In this document: piece after piece, positions 1 through 8,779 of the stretch
Numbering within the stretch: the first letter of the stretch is position 1
Layout: every line of letters begins with the position of its first letter
Assembly: GCA_041395385.1 (NCBI GenBank)
Contig: JAWLAN010000022.1
Span: 29,470-93,469, forward strand
Direction: 5' to 3'
Source: JAJVHZ01 sp041395385
GTDB lineage: Bacteria; Pseudomonadota; Gammaproteobacteria; JAJPIJ01
DNA length: 64,000 bases
Translations under genes and position numbers: made by a program
The notes under the pieces: generated by a model
What the model was told of the DNA's origin: nothing
The model's input: the letters and a program-made list of their open reading frames with translations, nothing else
Database searches by the model: none

Positions 1-35
1 CCGATCTCAGGCGGCTGCTCGCGGCCCGCGTCTAG
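1..35 (+). CDS. 3' end of an upstream gene, possibly mutL
   Basis: Frame 3 reads DLRRLLAARV and stops with TAG at 33-35, about 48 bases before miaA. MutL C-termini in gammaproteobacteria usually end in a short L-x-x-L-F-x-x-R type helix, and mutL normally lies directly upstream of miaA. The tail and its position fit MutL, but only ten residues are visible, so the identity is inferred from gene order. Confidence 0.35.
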   Translation, partial: DLRRLLAARV

Positions 36-82
36 CTCGCCCCCGGCCCTCGCCGCCACGACCATCCCCGGGATCCCGCTTC

Positions 83-1051
83 ATGCCTCCGCAGACGCCG
101 ACCTCGCCGCCGCGCCCGGCGGTCATATTCCTGATGGGCCCCACCTGCAGCGGCAAGACCGCCGCGGCCATCGAGCTCGTGCGGCGCCTGCCGCTGGAGA
201 TCGTCAGCGTGGACTCCGCGATGGTCTATCGCGGCATGGACATCGGAACGGCCAAGCCGACGCCGGAGGTACTGCGGCGCGCGCCCCACCGCCTGATCGA
301 CATCCGGGATCCGAGCGAGAGCTATTCGGCCGGAGAATTCCGCAGGGATGCCCTGGCTGCCATCGAGGCCATCCACGGCGCCGGCCGCGTGCCGCTGCTG
401 GTGGGCGGGACGGGGCTGTACTTCCGGGCCCTGGAGCGCGGGCTGGCGCCCTTGCCGCCGGCGAATGCCGCCACCCGCGCGGCCCTGCAGGCACAGGCTG
501 ATCGGCTCGGCTGGGCAGCCCTGCACGCGCGCCTGGCCGCGATCGACCCGCAGGCCGGCGCCCGCATACACCCGAACGACCCGCAACGGATACAGCGGGC
601 CCTGGAAGTGCACGTCCTCACCGGCCGCAGCATGACCGAGTGGTGGGCTGCCCACGGCGGCGAGCTGCCTTACGGTGTGTGGAAGTTCGTGCTGTGCCCC
701 GCCGACCGCGAGGAGCTGCGGCGCCGCGTGGAGGCGCGGTTTCACCAGATGCTGTCGGAGGGGTTCCTGGAGGAGGTCCGCGGATTGCGCGACCGCAGCG
801 ACCTGCACCCGGGCCTGCCGGCGATGCGTGTGGTGGGCTACCGGCAGGCCTGGGCATACCTGGATGGCCGGTGCGACCGCTCGGGAATGACCCGGGCCGC
901 CGTCACCGCCACGCGCCAGCTCGCCAAGCGGCAGCTGACCTGGCTGCGGGCGGAGCCGGCCGCGCTCTGGCTGGATGCCGGCAGGGCAGATCACGCCGAT
1001 GAACTGGTGCGAAATGTGGAACATATTCTTCATCGGCATGTCAAGATTTAA
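83..1051 (+). CDS. miaA: tRNA dimethylallyltransferase MiaA
   Basis: Transfers a dimethylallyl group from DMAPP to N6 of A37 in tRNAs that read codons starting with U. The 322-residue length is normal for the family. The P-loop GPTCSGKT is at residues 19-26, followed by VDSAMVYRGMDIGTAKP from about residue 43, whose Asp is the catalytic base, and by the VGGTGLYFRAL motif near residue 107. The C-terminal half carries the conserved VGYRQAWAYLDG motif. It sits directly before hfq, as in most gammaproteobacteria. A 197-base gap separates the two genes, so hfq probably also has its own promoter. Confidence 0.97.
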   Translation: MPPQTPTSPPRPAVIFLMGPTCSGKTAAAIELVRRLPLEIVSVDSAMVYRGMDIGTAKPTPEVLRRAPHRLIDIRDPSESYSAGEFRRDALAAIEAIHGAGRVPLLVGGTGLYFRALERGLAPLPPANAATRAALQAQADRLGWAALHARLAAIDPQAGARIHPNDPQRIQRALEVHVLTGRSMTEWWAAHGGELPYGVWKFVLCPADREELRRRVEARFHQMLSEGFLEEVRGLRDRSDLHPGLPAMRVVGYRQAWAYLDGRCDRSGMTRAAVTATRQLAKRQLTWLRAEPAALWLDAGRADHADELVRNVEHILHRHVKI

Positions 1052-1055
1052 CGGG

Positions 1056-1061
1056 TATAAT
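1056..1061 (+). promoter_or_regulatory. candidate -10 element upstream of hfq
   Basis: A perfect TATAAT lies just after the miaA stop and about 190 bases upstream of hfq, in an otherwise GC-rich stretch. No good -35 box sits at the usual spacing. This is a suggestion that hfq has a proximal promoter with a long leader, as is known for E. coli hfq. Confidence 0.3.
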
Positions 1062-1248
1062 TTGTAGCAAGGGACGTACTGTCGAACCCGGACGTGTTCC
1101 CGGCCAATCGGAGGTAATAGGGGCCGGATGACGCGGGCGTACCGCCAGGGAGGCAGGCGCCGCGGCGGTGGAAAATCCTCGTGCGCAAACAATGCACAAG
1201 CTGGATGCAATCGAAAACTAGAAGCGCAACAAAAGAAGGAGAACAACA

Positions 1249-1497
1249 ATGAGTAAAGGACAGTCATTGCAGGAGCCGTTCCTCAACGCCCTGCGCAAGG
1301 AACACGTCCCGGTGTCGATCTACCTCGTCAATGGCATCAAGTTGCAGGGGCAGATCGAATCCTTCGATCAATTCGTCATCCTGTTGAAGAATTCAGTCAG
1401 CCAGATGGTCTACAAGCACGCGGTTTCCACGGTCGTCCCGGCGCGCAACGTCAAGTTGCCGCGCACCGACGAGGATGCGGCGGGTGCCGGGGAGTAA
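1249..1497 (+). CDS. hfq: RNA chaperone Hfq
   Basis: Sm-like hexameric RNA chaperone that pairs small RNAs with mRNAs. It has 82 residues, shorter than the E. coli protein because the disordered C-terminal tail is brief and acidic (DEDAAGAGE). Gln8, Sm1 (VPVSIYLVNGIKL) and the Sm2 motif Y55-K56-H57 that lines the proximal RNA-binding face are all present. The ATG follows a clear AAGGAG site at 1235-1240. It lies between miaA and hflX, the standard arrangement. Confidence 0.98.
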   Translation: MSKGQSLQEPFLNALRKEHVPVSIYLVNGIKLQGQIESFDQFVILLKNSVSQMVYKHAVSTVVPARNVKLPRTDEDAAGAGE

Positions 1498-1553
1498 GGT
1501 GCGGTCATCCCGGCGCGGCGTGCGGCAGGACTTGCAGCTTACGGGAGCGGGCC

Positions 1554-2885
1554 CTGGCCACCTCGCTGTTTGAGCGTCCCTCCCAGGGGCGGCGCGCAAT
1601 CCTGGTGAACATCAGCCTGCGCGGCGCTCCGATCGAGGAGTCGCTGCGGGAATTCGTGGAGCTGGCCGGTTCCGCGGGCGCCGAGGTGGTGGGCACGCTC
1701 ACCGGCTCGCGTCAATCACCGGACCCGGCGCATTTCATCGGCAGCGGCAAGCTTCAGGAGCTCAAGGCCGCCGTCGAATCATTCGGCGCCGAGGTAGTGC
1801 TGTTCAATCACGGCCTCACGCCGGCGCAGGAGCGCAATCTCGAAAGGGAGCTGCGCTGCCGCGTCACCGACCGTACCGGCGTCATCCTCGACATCTTCGC
1901 CCGGCGCGCGCACACGTATGAGGGCAAGCTGCAGGTGGAACTCGCCCAGTGCCGGCACATGGCCACGCGCCTGGTGCGCGGCTGGACCCACCTGGAGCGG
2001 CAGAAAGGCGGCATCGGGGTGCGCGGTGGTCCTGGTGAGACCCAGCTGGAGATCGACCGCCGGCTGGTGGAGCGCCGCATGCGCCAGATCGAGGAGCGCC
2101 TGGAGCGGGTGCGACGCCAGCGGCACGAGCGTCGTCGTGCGCGCGCCCGCGCCGATATGCCCACCGTCTCCCTGGTCGGCTATACCAACGCCGGCAAGTC
2201 CACGCTGTTCAACACACTGACCGGTGCGGGCACCTACGTGGCCGATCAGTTGTTCGCGACCCTGGACCCGACGTTGCGCCGGCTCGATCTGCCGGGCAGC
2301 GGCCACGTGGTGCTGAGCGACACCGTCGGTTTCATCCGCGACCTGCCCCACGAGCTGGTGGCCGCCTTTCGCGCCACGCTCGAGGAGGCCACGCAGTCGG
2401 ACCTGCTCCTCGTGGTCATCGACGCGGCGGACCCGCTGCGCGAGGAGCGCGCCGCCGACGTGATCGAGGTCTTGCGGGAGATCGGCGCCGACGCCCTTCC
2501 CAGCCTCGTGGTGATGAACCAGATCGACCGGCTCGAGGGCGTGGCGCCGCGCATCGACCGCAACGACGAGGGCGCGCCGCGGCGCGTCTGGCTGTCGGCG
2601 CGAACCGGGCAGGGCATCGATCTGCTGCTACACGCCATGGCCGAGCGCATGCGCCGTGGCGTCGGCCCGGTCAGTCTGGAGGTGCCGCCGAACGCCGCGA
2701 GACTGCGCGCCCGCTTCCATGCCATGGGCGTGGTGACCGGCGAGCGGCACGCCGAGGATGGCGGCGGCTGGGTCATCACCGTGCACATGGACCCCGAATA
2801 CCTGCGGCACCTCTGCGCCGAGGCCGGCCTGCTGCGCACGCTGGAACCTGTCGCCGGGGAGCGGGCCGAACTGCAGGAGGCCTGA
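1554..2885 (+). CDS. hflX: ribosome-associated GTPase HflX
   Basis: GTPase that binds the 50S subunit and splits or rescues stalled ribosomes. The N-terminal HflX domain carries DRTGVILDIFARRA and GGPGETQLE. The G domain has GYTNAGKST (about residue 192 counted from the GTG at 1605), the G3 region DTVGFIRDLP and NQID. The GTG at 1605 would cut off the conserved LFERPSQGRRAIL stretch, which begins at 1566 in the same frame. No ATG, GTG or TTG exists upstream in frame. A CTG at 1554 has GGAG seven bases before it, so I place the start there tentatively. Follows hfq after a 56-base gap. Confidence 0.93.
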   Translation: MATSLFERPSQGRRAILVNISLRGAPIEESLREFVELAGSAGAEVVGTLTGSRQSPDPAHFIGSGKLQELKAAVESFGAEVVLFNHGLTPAQERNLERELRCRVTDRTGVILDIFARRAHTYEGKLQVELAQCRHMATRLVRGWTHLERQKGGIGVRGGPGETQLEIDRRLVERRMRQIEERLERVRRQRHERRRARARADMPTVSLVGYTNAGKSTLFNTLTGAGTYVADQLFATLDPTLRRLDLPGSGHVVLSDTVGFIRDLPHELVAAFRATLEEATQSDLLLVVIDAADPLREERAADVIEVLREIGADALPSLVVMNQIDRLEGVAPRIDRNDEGAPRRVWLSARTGQGIDLLLHAMAERMRRGVGPVSLEVPPNAARLRARFHAMGVVTGERHAEDGGGWVITVHMDPEYLRHLCAEAGLLRTLEPVAGERAELQEA

Positions 2886-2895
2886 GCACGGTTGG

Positions 2896-2925
2896 TTGCA
2901 GGTCGGGCAGACCTCCCCGTACAAT
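2896..2925 (+). promoter_or_regulatory. sigma70-type promoter before hflK
   Basis: TTGCAG at 2896-2901 and TACAAT at 2920-2925 are separated by 18 bases, close to the sigma70 consensus. It lies in the 157-base gap between hflX and hflK and would drive hflK-hflC separately from the hfq operon. Inferred from the motif alone. Confidence 0.5.
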
Positions 2926-3042
2926 CGGATGCTTGCGCATTGCGGATGTACAACTCCTTGAAGTGCAAACACTTAGAGAATTCAACAGCGACCGCGACGG
3001 GGTATCGGGCGGGAGCAGCGACCTGAAGGCGCGGCAGCGACA

Positions 3043-4266
3043 ATGAACGACGAGAAGACGGGCGGCACGCCCATGGCGTGGGACGAACCGGGCGGCGGAC
3101 GCGACCGCGAGCCACGCGATCCGTGGGGCGGGGGCCGTCGTCAGGACGGCCCGCCGGAGCTCGATGAGGTCATCGGCAAAGTGCGCGAGCGGCTGCGCGG
3201 CCTGTTTGGCGGCGGCAAGAGCCCTCGCAACGGCGGCGGCGGTGGCGACGGCGGCGGGCAGCCGATCCCGAAGGCCTATCTGCCCATCGTCGCCCTCTTC
3301 GGCGGCATCCTCGTCTTCAGCCAGATGTTCTACGCCATCCAGCCCGGCGAGCGCGGCGTCGTCACGCGTTTCGGCAAGCACGTCGATACCCTGGACCCGG
3401 GCTGGCGGATACGCCTGCCGCGTCCGATCGAGCGCGTCCAGAAGGTGAATATCGACCTGGTCCGTTCGCAGCAGGTCAAAGGGTCGATGTTCACCAAGGA
3501 CGGCAACATCGCGGTGGTCGATCTCGAGGTGCAGTATCGCATCAAGAACGCGGCCCACTACCTGTTCAACGTCAAGGCGCCCGATGAGATGCTGCGCCAG
3601 GCCACGGAGGCGGCGCTGCGTGAAACCGTGGGCGCCAACACCATCGACTTCACCCTCACCGAGGGACGCCAGCAGATCGCTCAGGCCACGAAGGACAGCC
3701 TGCAGCAGATACTGGACACGCACGGCACCGGCATCATCGTCAACCAGGTCAACAGCAAGGACGCCAATCCGCCGGCCGAGGTCAAGGACGCCTTCGACGA
3801 TGCCATCAAGGCCGACCAGGACTACGAACGGCTGGTCAACGAGGCCGAGGCCTACAAGAACGAGATCCTGCCCAAGGCGGGCGGCGCCGCCGCGCGCCAG
3901 CGCGCCGAGGCCGAGGCCTACAAGCAGCAGGTGATCGCGCGGGCCGAGGGCGAGGCCAACCGCTTCCGCGAGCTGCTCGCCCAATATCGCAAGACTCCGG
4001 ACGTGACCCGCGAGCGCCTGTATCTGGAGACCATGGAGTCGGTGCTGGACAAGAGTTCGAAGGTCGTCGTGGACAGCGAGGCGGGCAACCAGATGTTCTA
4101 TCTGCCGCTTGACCGGCTGGTGCCGCAGCACCAGGGACAGTCCGCCGCCGCGCCCGTGGCGCGCACGCCTGAGGATCTCGCCACCGATCTGGCGGAAGAC
4201 GCATCGGTGAGGGCTTCCATCGAAGAACGCGATCGCGCCGCCGAGCGCGCGCGGGAGACACGCTGA
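3043..4266 (+). CDS. hflK: FtsH-associated membrane protein HflK
   Basis: SPFH/prohibitin-family protein that assembles with HflC into a cage around the FtsH protease in the inner membrane. It has 407 residues. A charged, Gly-rich cytoplasmic N-terminus (about 1-75) is followed by one membrane segment (about 77-97) and then QPGERGVVTRFGK, the usual start of the SPFH domain. The distal half is the long Ala/Glu-rich helix typical of stomatin-like proteins, with EAEAY repeats near residues 265-310. hflC starts two bases after its stop, so the two are translated together. Confidence 0.96.
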   Translation: MNDEKTGGTPMAWDEPGGGRDREPRDPWGGGRRQDGPPELDEVIGKVRERLRGLFGGGKSPRNGGGGGDGGGQPIPKAYLPIVALFGGILVFSQMFYAIQPGERGVVTRFGKHVDTLDPGWRIRLPRPIERVQKVNIDLVRSQQVKGSMFTKDGNIAVVDLEVQYRIKNAAHYLFNVKAPDEMLRQATEAALRETVGANTIDFTLTEGRQQIAQATKDSLQQILDTHGTGIIVNQVNSKDANPPAEVKDAFDDAIKADQDYERLVNEAEAYKNEILPKAGGAAARQRAEAEAYKQQVIARAEGEANRFRELLAQYRKTPDVTRERLYLETMESVLDKSSKVVVDSEAGNQMFYLPLDRLVPQHQGQSAAAPVARTPEDLATDLAEDASVRASIEERDRAAERARETR

Positions 4267-4268
4267 AC

Positions 4269-5150
4269 ATGCTCATGCCTCGTCTTTTCATAGCGCTGGT
4301 GATCGCGATCATCGCGATCTGGTCCTCGACCTTCGTGGTCTCCGAGACCGAACGCGCCATCGTGCTCAATTTCGGCAAGATCTACCGATCCGACTTCGAA
4401 CCGGGCCTGCACTTCAAGGTGCCGCTGGTCATGCAGGTCAGGAAGTTCGACAAGCGGCTGCTGAGCCTCGATGCGGAGGCGCAGCGCTTCACCACCAGGG
4501 AGAAGAAGGCGGTGATCGTCGACTCCTACGTGCGCTGGCGGATCGACGACGTCGAGGACTACTTCCGCGCCACCCAGGGCCGCGAGGAGTATGCGGCGGC
4601 GCTGCTGTCGCAGACGATCAACTCCAAGCTCAAGGAGGAGTTTGCCAAGCGCACCGTCGACGAGGTGATCTCCGGTGAGCGCGGCCTGGTGATGGGACTG
4701 GTCACCGAGGCGGCCAGCCAGGGCGGCAAGGACCTCGGCGCGAAGGTCGTCGACGTGCGCATCAAGCGTATCGACCTGCCGCCGGAGGTCAGCATGTCGG
4801 TGTACAACCGGATGCGGGCGGAGCGCGAGCGCGTGGCGCGCGATCTGCGTTCGCGCGGCGGCGAGGCCGCCGAGAAGATCCGCGCCGGGGCCGACAAGGA
4901 ACGCACCGTGATCCTCGCGGAGGCCTATCGGGATGCCGAGACGCTGCGCGGCGAGGGCGACGCGCGCGCGGCCGAGGTCTATGCCGCCGCATACGGTGCC
5001 GATCAGGAGTTCTACAGCTTCTATCGCAGCCTGAGCGCCTACCGCGCCGGCTTCAAGAGCAAGAACGACATCCTCCTGCTGCAGCCGGATTCGGAGTTCT
5101 TCCGCTACTTCAAGAGTCCGACCCCGACGTCGGTGCCGCCGGCACCCTGA
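4269..5150 (+). CDS. hflC: FtsH-associated membrane protein HflC
   Basis: Partner of HflK in the FtsH-HflKC complex. It has 293 residues, with an N-terminal membrane anchor (about residues 6-24, LFIALVIAIIAIWSSTFVV) and an SPFH domain starting at ETERAIVLNFGKI. Further conserved blocks are DSYVRWRI, the AEAYRDAETLRGEGDARAAEVYA helix region and a C-terminal YRSLSAYRAGF. The gene is intact and tightly coupled to hflK. Confidence 0.96.
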   Translation: MLMPRLFIALVIAIIAIWSSTFVVSETERAIVLNFGKIYRSDFEPGLHFKVPLVMQVRKFDKRLLSLDAEAQRFTTREKKAVIVDSYVRWRIDDVEDYFRATQGREEYAAALLSQTINSKLKEEFAKRTVDEVISGERGLVMGLVTEAASQGGKDLGAKVVDVRIKRIDLPPEVSMSVYNRMRAERERVARDLRSRGGEAAEKIRAGADKERTVILAEAYRDAETLRGEGDARAAEVYAAAYGADQEFYSFYRSLSAYRAGFKSKNDILLLQPDSEFFRYFKSPTPTSVPPAP

Positions 5151-5175
5151 TGCATGCCGTGCCGTGGAGGGTAAC

Positions 5176-5361
5176 GTGTGGCAGGACCTCGCGGCGGCGT
5201 TCGGCCTGATGCTCGTGCTTGAAGGCATCGGGCCGTTCCTGAGCCCGGCAGCGATGCGGCGCGTATTCGAGCAGGCCTCGCGGCTGGACGAGCGCACGCT
5301 GCGCTATGTCGGACTTGCCTCGATGCTCATCGGGCTCGTCTTCCTGTATCTCTTTCACTGA
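5176..5361 (+). CDS. DUF2065 small membrane protein (YjeT-like)
   Basis: A protein of about 61 residues with two hydrophobic helices (LAAAFGLMLVLEGIGPFL and VGLASMLIGLVFLYLF) around a short basic loop. This matches DUF2065/YjeT, which regularly lies between hflC and purA or hisZ. An in-frame GTG at 5164 gives a 65-residue form. I prefer the GTG at 5176, which has GGAGGG five bases upstream and starts M-W-Q-D-L as relatives do. Function unknown. Confidence 0.85.
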   Translation: MWQDLAAAFGLMLVLEGIGPFLSPAAMRRVFEQASRLDERTLRYVGLASMLIGLVFLYLFH

Positions 5362-5372
5362 GTGCCCGGGCC

Positions 5373-6554
5373 ATGACCCTGCGTGAACACTGGTTGCTGC
5401 CCGACGGCATCGAGGAGGTGCTGCCGCCGCAGGCCGCGGAGCTCGAGGCGCTGCGCCGCCGCGTGCTCGATCTGTTCCGCGGCTGGGGCTACGAGCTCGT
5501 CATGCCGCCGTTCATCGAGTACCTCGAGTCGCTGCTGACCGGCATGAGCCACGACCTCGACCTGCAGACCTTCAAGCTCATCGACCAGATGACCGGCCGC
5601 ATGATGGGGGTGCGCGCGGACATGACCCCGCAGGTGGCGCGCATCGAGGCCCACCGCCTGAAGCGCAACGTGCCGACACGGCTGTGCTACCTCGGCACCG
5701 TGCTGCACGCGCGCGCCTCGCGCCTCAATGGCGCGCGTTGCCCGTTGCAGGTGGGAGCGGAACTGTATGGCCACGCCGGCGTGGAGAGCGACGTCGAGGT
5801 CATCCGCCTGATGCTCGCGACTCTCGCGTGCAGCGGCATCGGTCCGGTGTACCTGGATCTCGGCCACATGGGCATCTTCCGCGGCTTGACCCGGCCTGCG
5901 CGCCTGGAAGAATCGCAGGAGAGCGCCTTGTTCGCGCTCCTGCAGCGCAAGGCCGTCTCGGATCTCGCCGCGCAGCTGCGCGAGTGGAAGGTGCCGGCGC
6001 GCGCCGCCTCGATGATCGCCGCGCTGCCGGAGCTGGAAGGCGAGCTGTCGGTGCTGCGCGTCGCGCGCAAGGCGCTGCGCGGCGCCCCGGCGCAGGTGCA
6101 GCGCGCGCTCGACGCCATGGCCGCGGTGGGTGCGGCGCTGCGGCGCGAGGCGCCGGAGTTGCGCCTGCACGTCGATCTGGCGGAGCTGCGCGGTTACCAC
6201 TATCACACCGGCATCATGTTCGCGGCCTACCAGCCGGGGCGTGGCCAGGCGCTTGCGCTCGGCGGGCGCTACGACAACCTGGGCCGGGTGTTCGGCCGCG
6301 GTCGACCGGCGACCGGCTTCAGCGCCGACCTGCGCGAGCTGCTGCCCGCGGGCGCGGCGGCGCGCGGCAGGAACGCCCGCATCCTCGCGCCGGCGAGCAA
6401 CGATCCGAAGCTCAAGGCGCTGGTGGCGAGGTTGCGCGAGCGTGGCGAGATCGTGGTGGTCGCCTTGCCGGGCCAGACGGCCGACGCCGTGGAGATGGAT
6501 TGCGCGCGCCGCCTGGCGCGCATCGAGGGACGCTGGAAGGTCATCAAGGCCTGA
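5373..6554 (+). CDS. hisZ: ATP phosphoribosyltransferase regulatory subunit HisZ
   Basis: Class II histidyl-tRNA-synthetase-like protein that activates the short form of HisG in the first step of histidine synthesis. It has 393 residues and begins near WLLPDGIEEVLPPQAAELEALR. Aminoacyl-synthetase-like motif 2 is present as TRLCYLGTVLHA, along with YHYHTGIMFAAY and GGRYDNLGRVFGR. The order hisZ-purA after hflC is common in gammaproteobacteria with short HisG. No hisG is in the window. The start is 11 bases after the DUF2065 stop, consistent with one operon. Confidence 0.92.
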   Translation: MTLREHWLLPDGIEEVLPPQAAELEALRRRVLDLFRGWGYELVMPPFIEYLESLLTGMSHDLDLQTFKLIDQMTGRMMGVRADMTPQVARIEAHRLKRNVPTRLCYLGTVLHARASRLNGARCPLQVGAELYGHAGVESDVEVIRLMLATLACSGIGPVYLDLGHMGIFRGLTRPARLEESQESALFALLQRKAVSDLAAQLREWKVPARAASMIAALPELEGELSVLRVARKALRGAPAQVQRALDAMAAVGAALRREAPELRLHVDLAELRGYHYHTGIMFAAYQPGRGQALALGGRYDNLGRVFGRGRPATGFSADLRELLPAGAAARGRNARILAPASNDPKLKALVARLRERGEIVVVALPGQTADAVEMDCARRLARIEGRWKVIKA

Positions 6555-6598
6555 AGGCCGCGCACCGAACCGTCAAACCTGAGATCAGCGGAGTCAAC

Positions 6599-7891
6599 GT
6601 GGGGAAGAACGTCGTCGTAGTCGGCACGCAGTGGGGTGACGAAGGCAAGGGCAAGGTCGTCGACCTGCTGACCGATCGGGTGCGTGCGGTGGTGCGGTTC
6701 CAGGGCGGGCACAACGCCGGCCATACCGTTGTCATCGAGGGCAGGAAGACGATCCTGCACCTCATTCCCTCCGGCATACTGCACGACGGCGTGGAATGCC
6801 TGATCGGCGGCGGCGTGGTGCTCTCGCCGCAGGCGCTGGTCGAGGAGATGGAGATGCTGAAGGCCTCCGGGGTGCCGGCGCACGAGCGCATACGCATCAG
6901 CGACGGCTGCCCGCTCATTCTCTCCTATCACGTCGCCATGGACCGGGCGCGCGAGGTTGCTAAGGGCAAGGCGGCGATCGGCACCACCGGCCGCGGCATC
7001 GGGCCGGCCTACGAGGACAAGGTGGCGCGCCGCGCCCTGAAGGTGGGCGATCTGCCGCACCGCAAGCGGCTTGCCGCCAAGCTCGGCGAGGTGCTCGACC
7101 TCTACAACTTCGTGCTGACGAACTACTACAGGCAGGAGCCGCTCGACTTCCAGAAGGTGCTCGACGAGGCGCTGCGCTGCGCCGACCTGCTGGTGCCGCT
7201 CATCGCCGACGTGCCGGAACGCATCGCCGAGCTGCAGGCGCAGGGCGCCAACATGCTCTTCGAGGGCGCGCAGGGCACGCTGCTCGACATCGATCACGGC
7301 ACCTACCCCTTCGTGACCTCGTCGAACACGACCGCCGGCTACGCGGCAACGGGCAGCGGCGTCGGCCCGAGGCGGCTGGACTACGTGCTCGGCATCACCA
7401 AGGCCTACACCACGCGCGTGGGCGGCGGGCCGTTTCCGACCGAGCTGACCGACGACGTCGGCGAATACCTCTCCAAGCGCGGGCACGAGTTCGGTGCCAC
7501 CACCGGCCGGCGTCGGCGCTGCGGCTGGTTCGACGCCGTGGCGCTGAAGCGCGCCTGCATGCTCAACAGCCTGAGCGGGCTGTGCATGACCAAGCTCGAC
7601 GTGCTGGACGGGCTCGACACGATCCGCCTGTGCACCGGTTACCGCTGCAACGGCAAGGTGGTCAGCAGCGTCTCGGCCGACGCCGAGGCCCTGCTCGCCT
7701 GCGAGCCGGTGTACGAGGAGATGCCGGGCTGGAAGGAATCGACGCTGGGGGCGCGCCGCTACGGGGATCTGCCGGGCAATGCCCGTGCCTACCTGGAGCG
7801 CATCGCCAGCGTCCTCGGCACGCCAATCGACATCATCTCCACCGGCGCCGATCGCGCCGACACGATCATCCTGCGCGATCCGTTTGCCTGA
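6599..7891 (+). CDS. purA: adenylosuccinate synthetase PurA
   Basis: Converts IMP, aspartate and GTP to adenylosuccinate in AMP synthesis. It has 430 residues, the normal length. The GTG start at 6599 has GGAG at 6590-6593 and gives the typical N-terminus GKNVVVVGTQWGDEGKGK, with catalytic Asp14 and the GDEGKGK loop. GHNAGHT with the second catalytic His, GTTGRGIGPAYEDK and TGRRRRCGWFD all follow. It is the last gene of the conserved block before the accessory region. Confidence 0.97.
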   Translation: MGKNVVVVGTQWGDEGKGKVVDLLTDRVRAVVRFQGGHNAGHTVVIEGRKTILHLIPSGILHDGVECLIGGGVVLSPQALVEEMEMLKASGVPAHERIRISDGCPLILSYHVAMDRAREVAKGKAAIGTTGRGIGPAYEDKVARRALKVGDLPHRKRLAAKLGEVLDLYNFVLTNYYRQEPLDFQKVLDEALRCADLLVPLIADVPERIAELQAQGANMLFEGAQGTLLDIDHGTYPFVTSSNTTAGYAATGSGVGPRRLDYVLGITKAYTTRVGGGPFPTELTDDVGEYLSKRGHEFGATTGRRRRCGWFDAVALKRACMLNSLSGLCMTKLDVLDGLDTIRLCTGYRCNGKVVSSVSADAEALLACEPVYEEMPGWKESTLGARRYGDLPGNARAYLERIASVLGTPIDIISTGADRADTIILRDPFA

Positions 7892-8020
7892 GCCGCAGTG
7901 GGCCGATCTCGGGGTTGGTGGACGGCATTTCCCCAATCCTCTCGCGCCATAGCTGCCCGCCGTGCGGGCCGCCGTCGCAGGGCAATATCATCGCCCTTCA
8001 ACCCCGCCTTGCGTGCGCAA

Positions 8021-8037
8021 TTGGCTCGGCTCTTGCA
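8021..8037 (+). promoter_or_regulatory. candidate sigma54 (-24/-12) promoter
   Basis: The sequence TTGGCTCGGCTCTTGCA has the invariant GG and GC dinucleotides exactly ten bases apart and matches the TGGCAC-N5-TTGCW consensus with one change. It lies about 50 bases upstream of the TetR gene and could start the TetR-cyclase-phosphatase transcript. No equivalent is visible upstream of copy 2. No sigma54 activator gene is nearby. Confidence 0.45.
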
Positions 8038-8086
8038 TTCCCGCTACGGCATGATGAGCATCATTTCATATCGATGAAGGGAGATC

Positions 8087-8779
8087 GTGCGCTACGGACC
8101 GGATCACAAGCAGCGCACGCGCGAGCGGGTGCTCAGGGCGGCAGCCAGCGCCATCCGCTCCGCGGGTCCCCATCGCGTCAGCGTTGCCGCGGTGATGACG
8201 GGCGCAGGCCTTACGCATGGCGGCTTCTATGCCCACTTCGCCTCCAAGGACGAGCTCGTCACGGAGGCGATCTCGCAGATGTTTGCGGATGCGCGCGCCC
8301 GCTTCGAGCGCGAGACCGCAGGCCTGGGGCCGGATGAGGCGCTGGGCAATTACATCGAGTTCTACCTCTCCCGCTGGCACCGGGATGCCCGAGAACGGGG
8401 TTGCCCGGTGCCGTTCCTGGCTGCCGATCTTCCTCGCCTGACGGGGGCCGCGCGCGCTCGGTTTGCGGCGGGCATTGCCTGGATGACGGGCAGCGTTACG
8501 CGCCTCCTCGAGGAGTTGGGTCGACCCGATCCGGAAGCCTTGGCGGCCTCGGCCGTCGCGGAACTCGTCGGCGCATTGACCGTCGCGCGGGCGATCGGCA
8601 ATGACCGCCAGTCCGACCTCATCCTGGCTCATTCCGCGTTCGCCCTCAGGAACCGGCTGGGCCTTGCCAACGGACGATGCGCAGCAGGACAGTCTCCAAC
8701 CAAACCGTCCGGGAGCGGCGCAATGCCGTCGGCGGCGGATGGCCGCCAGCGGGAGGACCATGAAAGTACTCATCATTGA
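8087..8779 (+). CDS. TetR/AcrR-family transcriptional regulator
   Basis: A 230-residue one-component regulator. The N-terminal helix-turn-helix (about residues 10-56) is typical TetR: RTRERVLRAAASAIR, then VSVAAVMTGAGLTHGGFYAHFASKDELV. The C-terminal helices form the ligand-binding part and their ligand is unknown. The GTG start has AGGGAG seven bases upstream. The last 20 bases overlap the start of the diguanylate cyclase gene, so the two are probably translationally coupled and the regulator may control its own operon. The basic C-terminal tail past about residue 200 is poorly conserved. Confidence 0.9.
   Translation: MRYGPDHKQRTRERVLRAAASAIRSAGPHRVSVAAVMTGAGLTHGGFYAHFASKDELVTEAISQMFADARARFERETAGLGPDEALGNYIEFYLSRWHRDARERGCPVPFLAADLPRLTGAARARFAAGIAWMTGSVTRLLEELGRPDPEALAASAVAELVGALTVARAIGNDRQSDLILAHSAFALRNRLGLANGRCAAGQSPTKPSGSGAMPSAADGRQREDHESTHH

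Noticed and set aside
2776..4131. Long minus-strand frame (451 codons) opposite hflK
   Set aside because: It is antisense to hflK, has no family features and is explained by high-GC codon bias that leaves few stops in the shadow frame.
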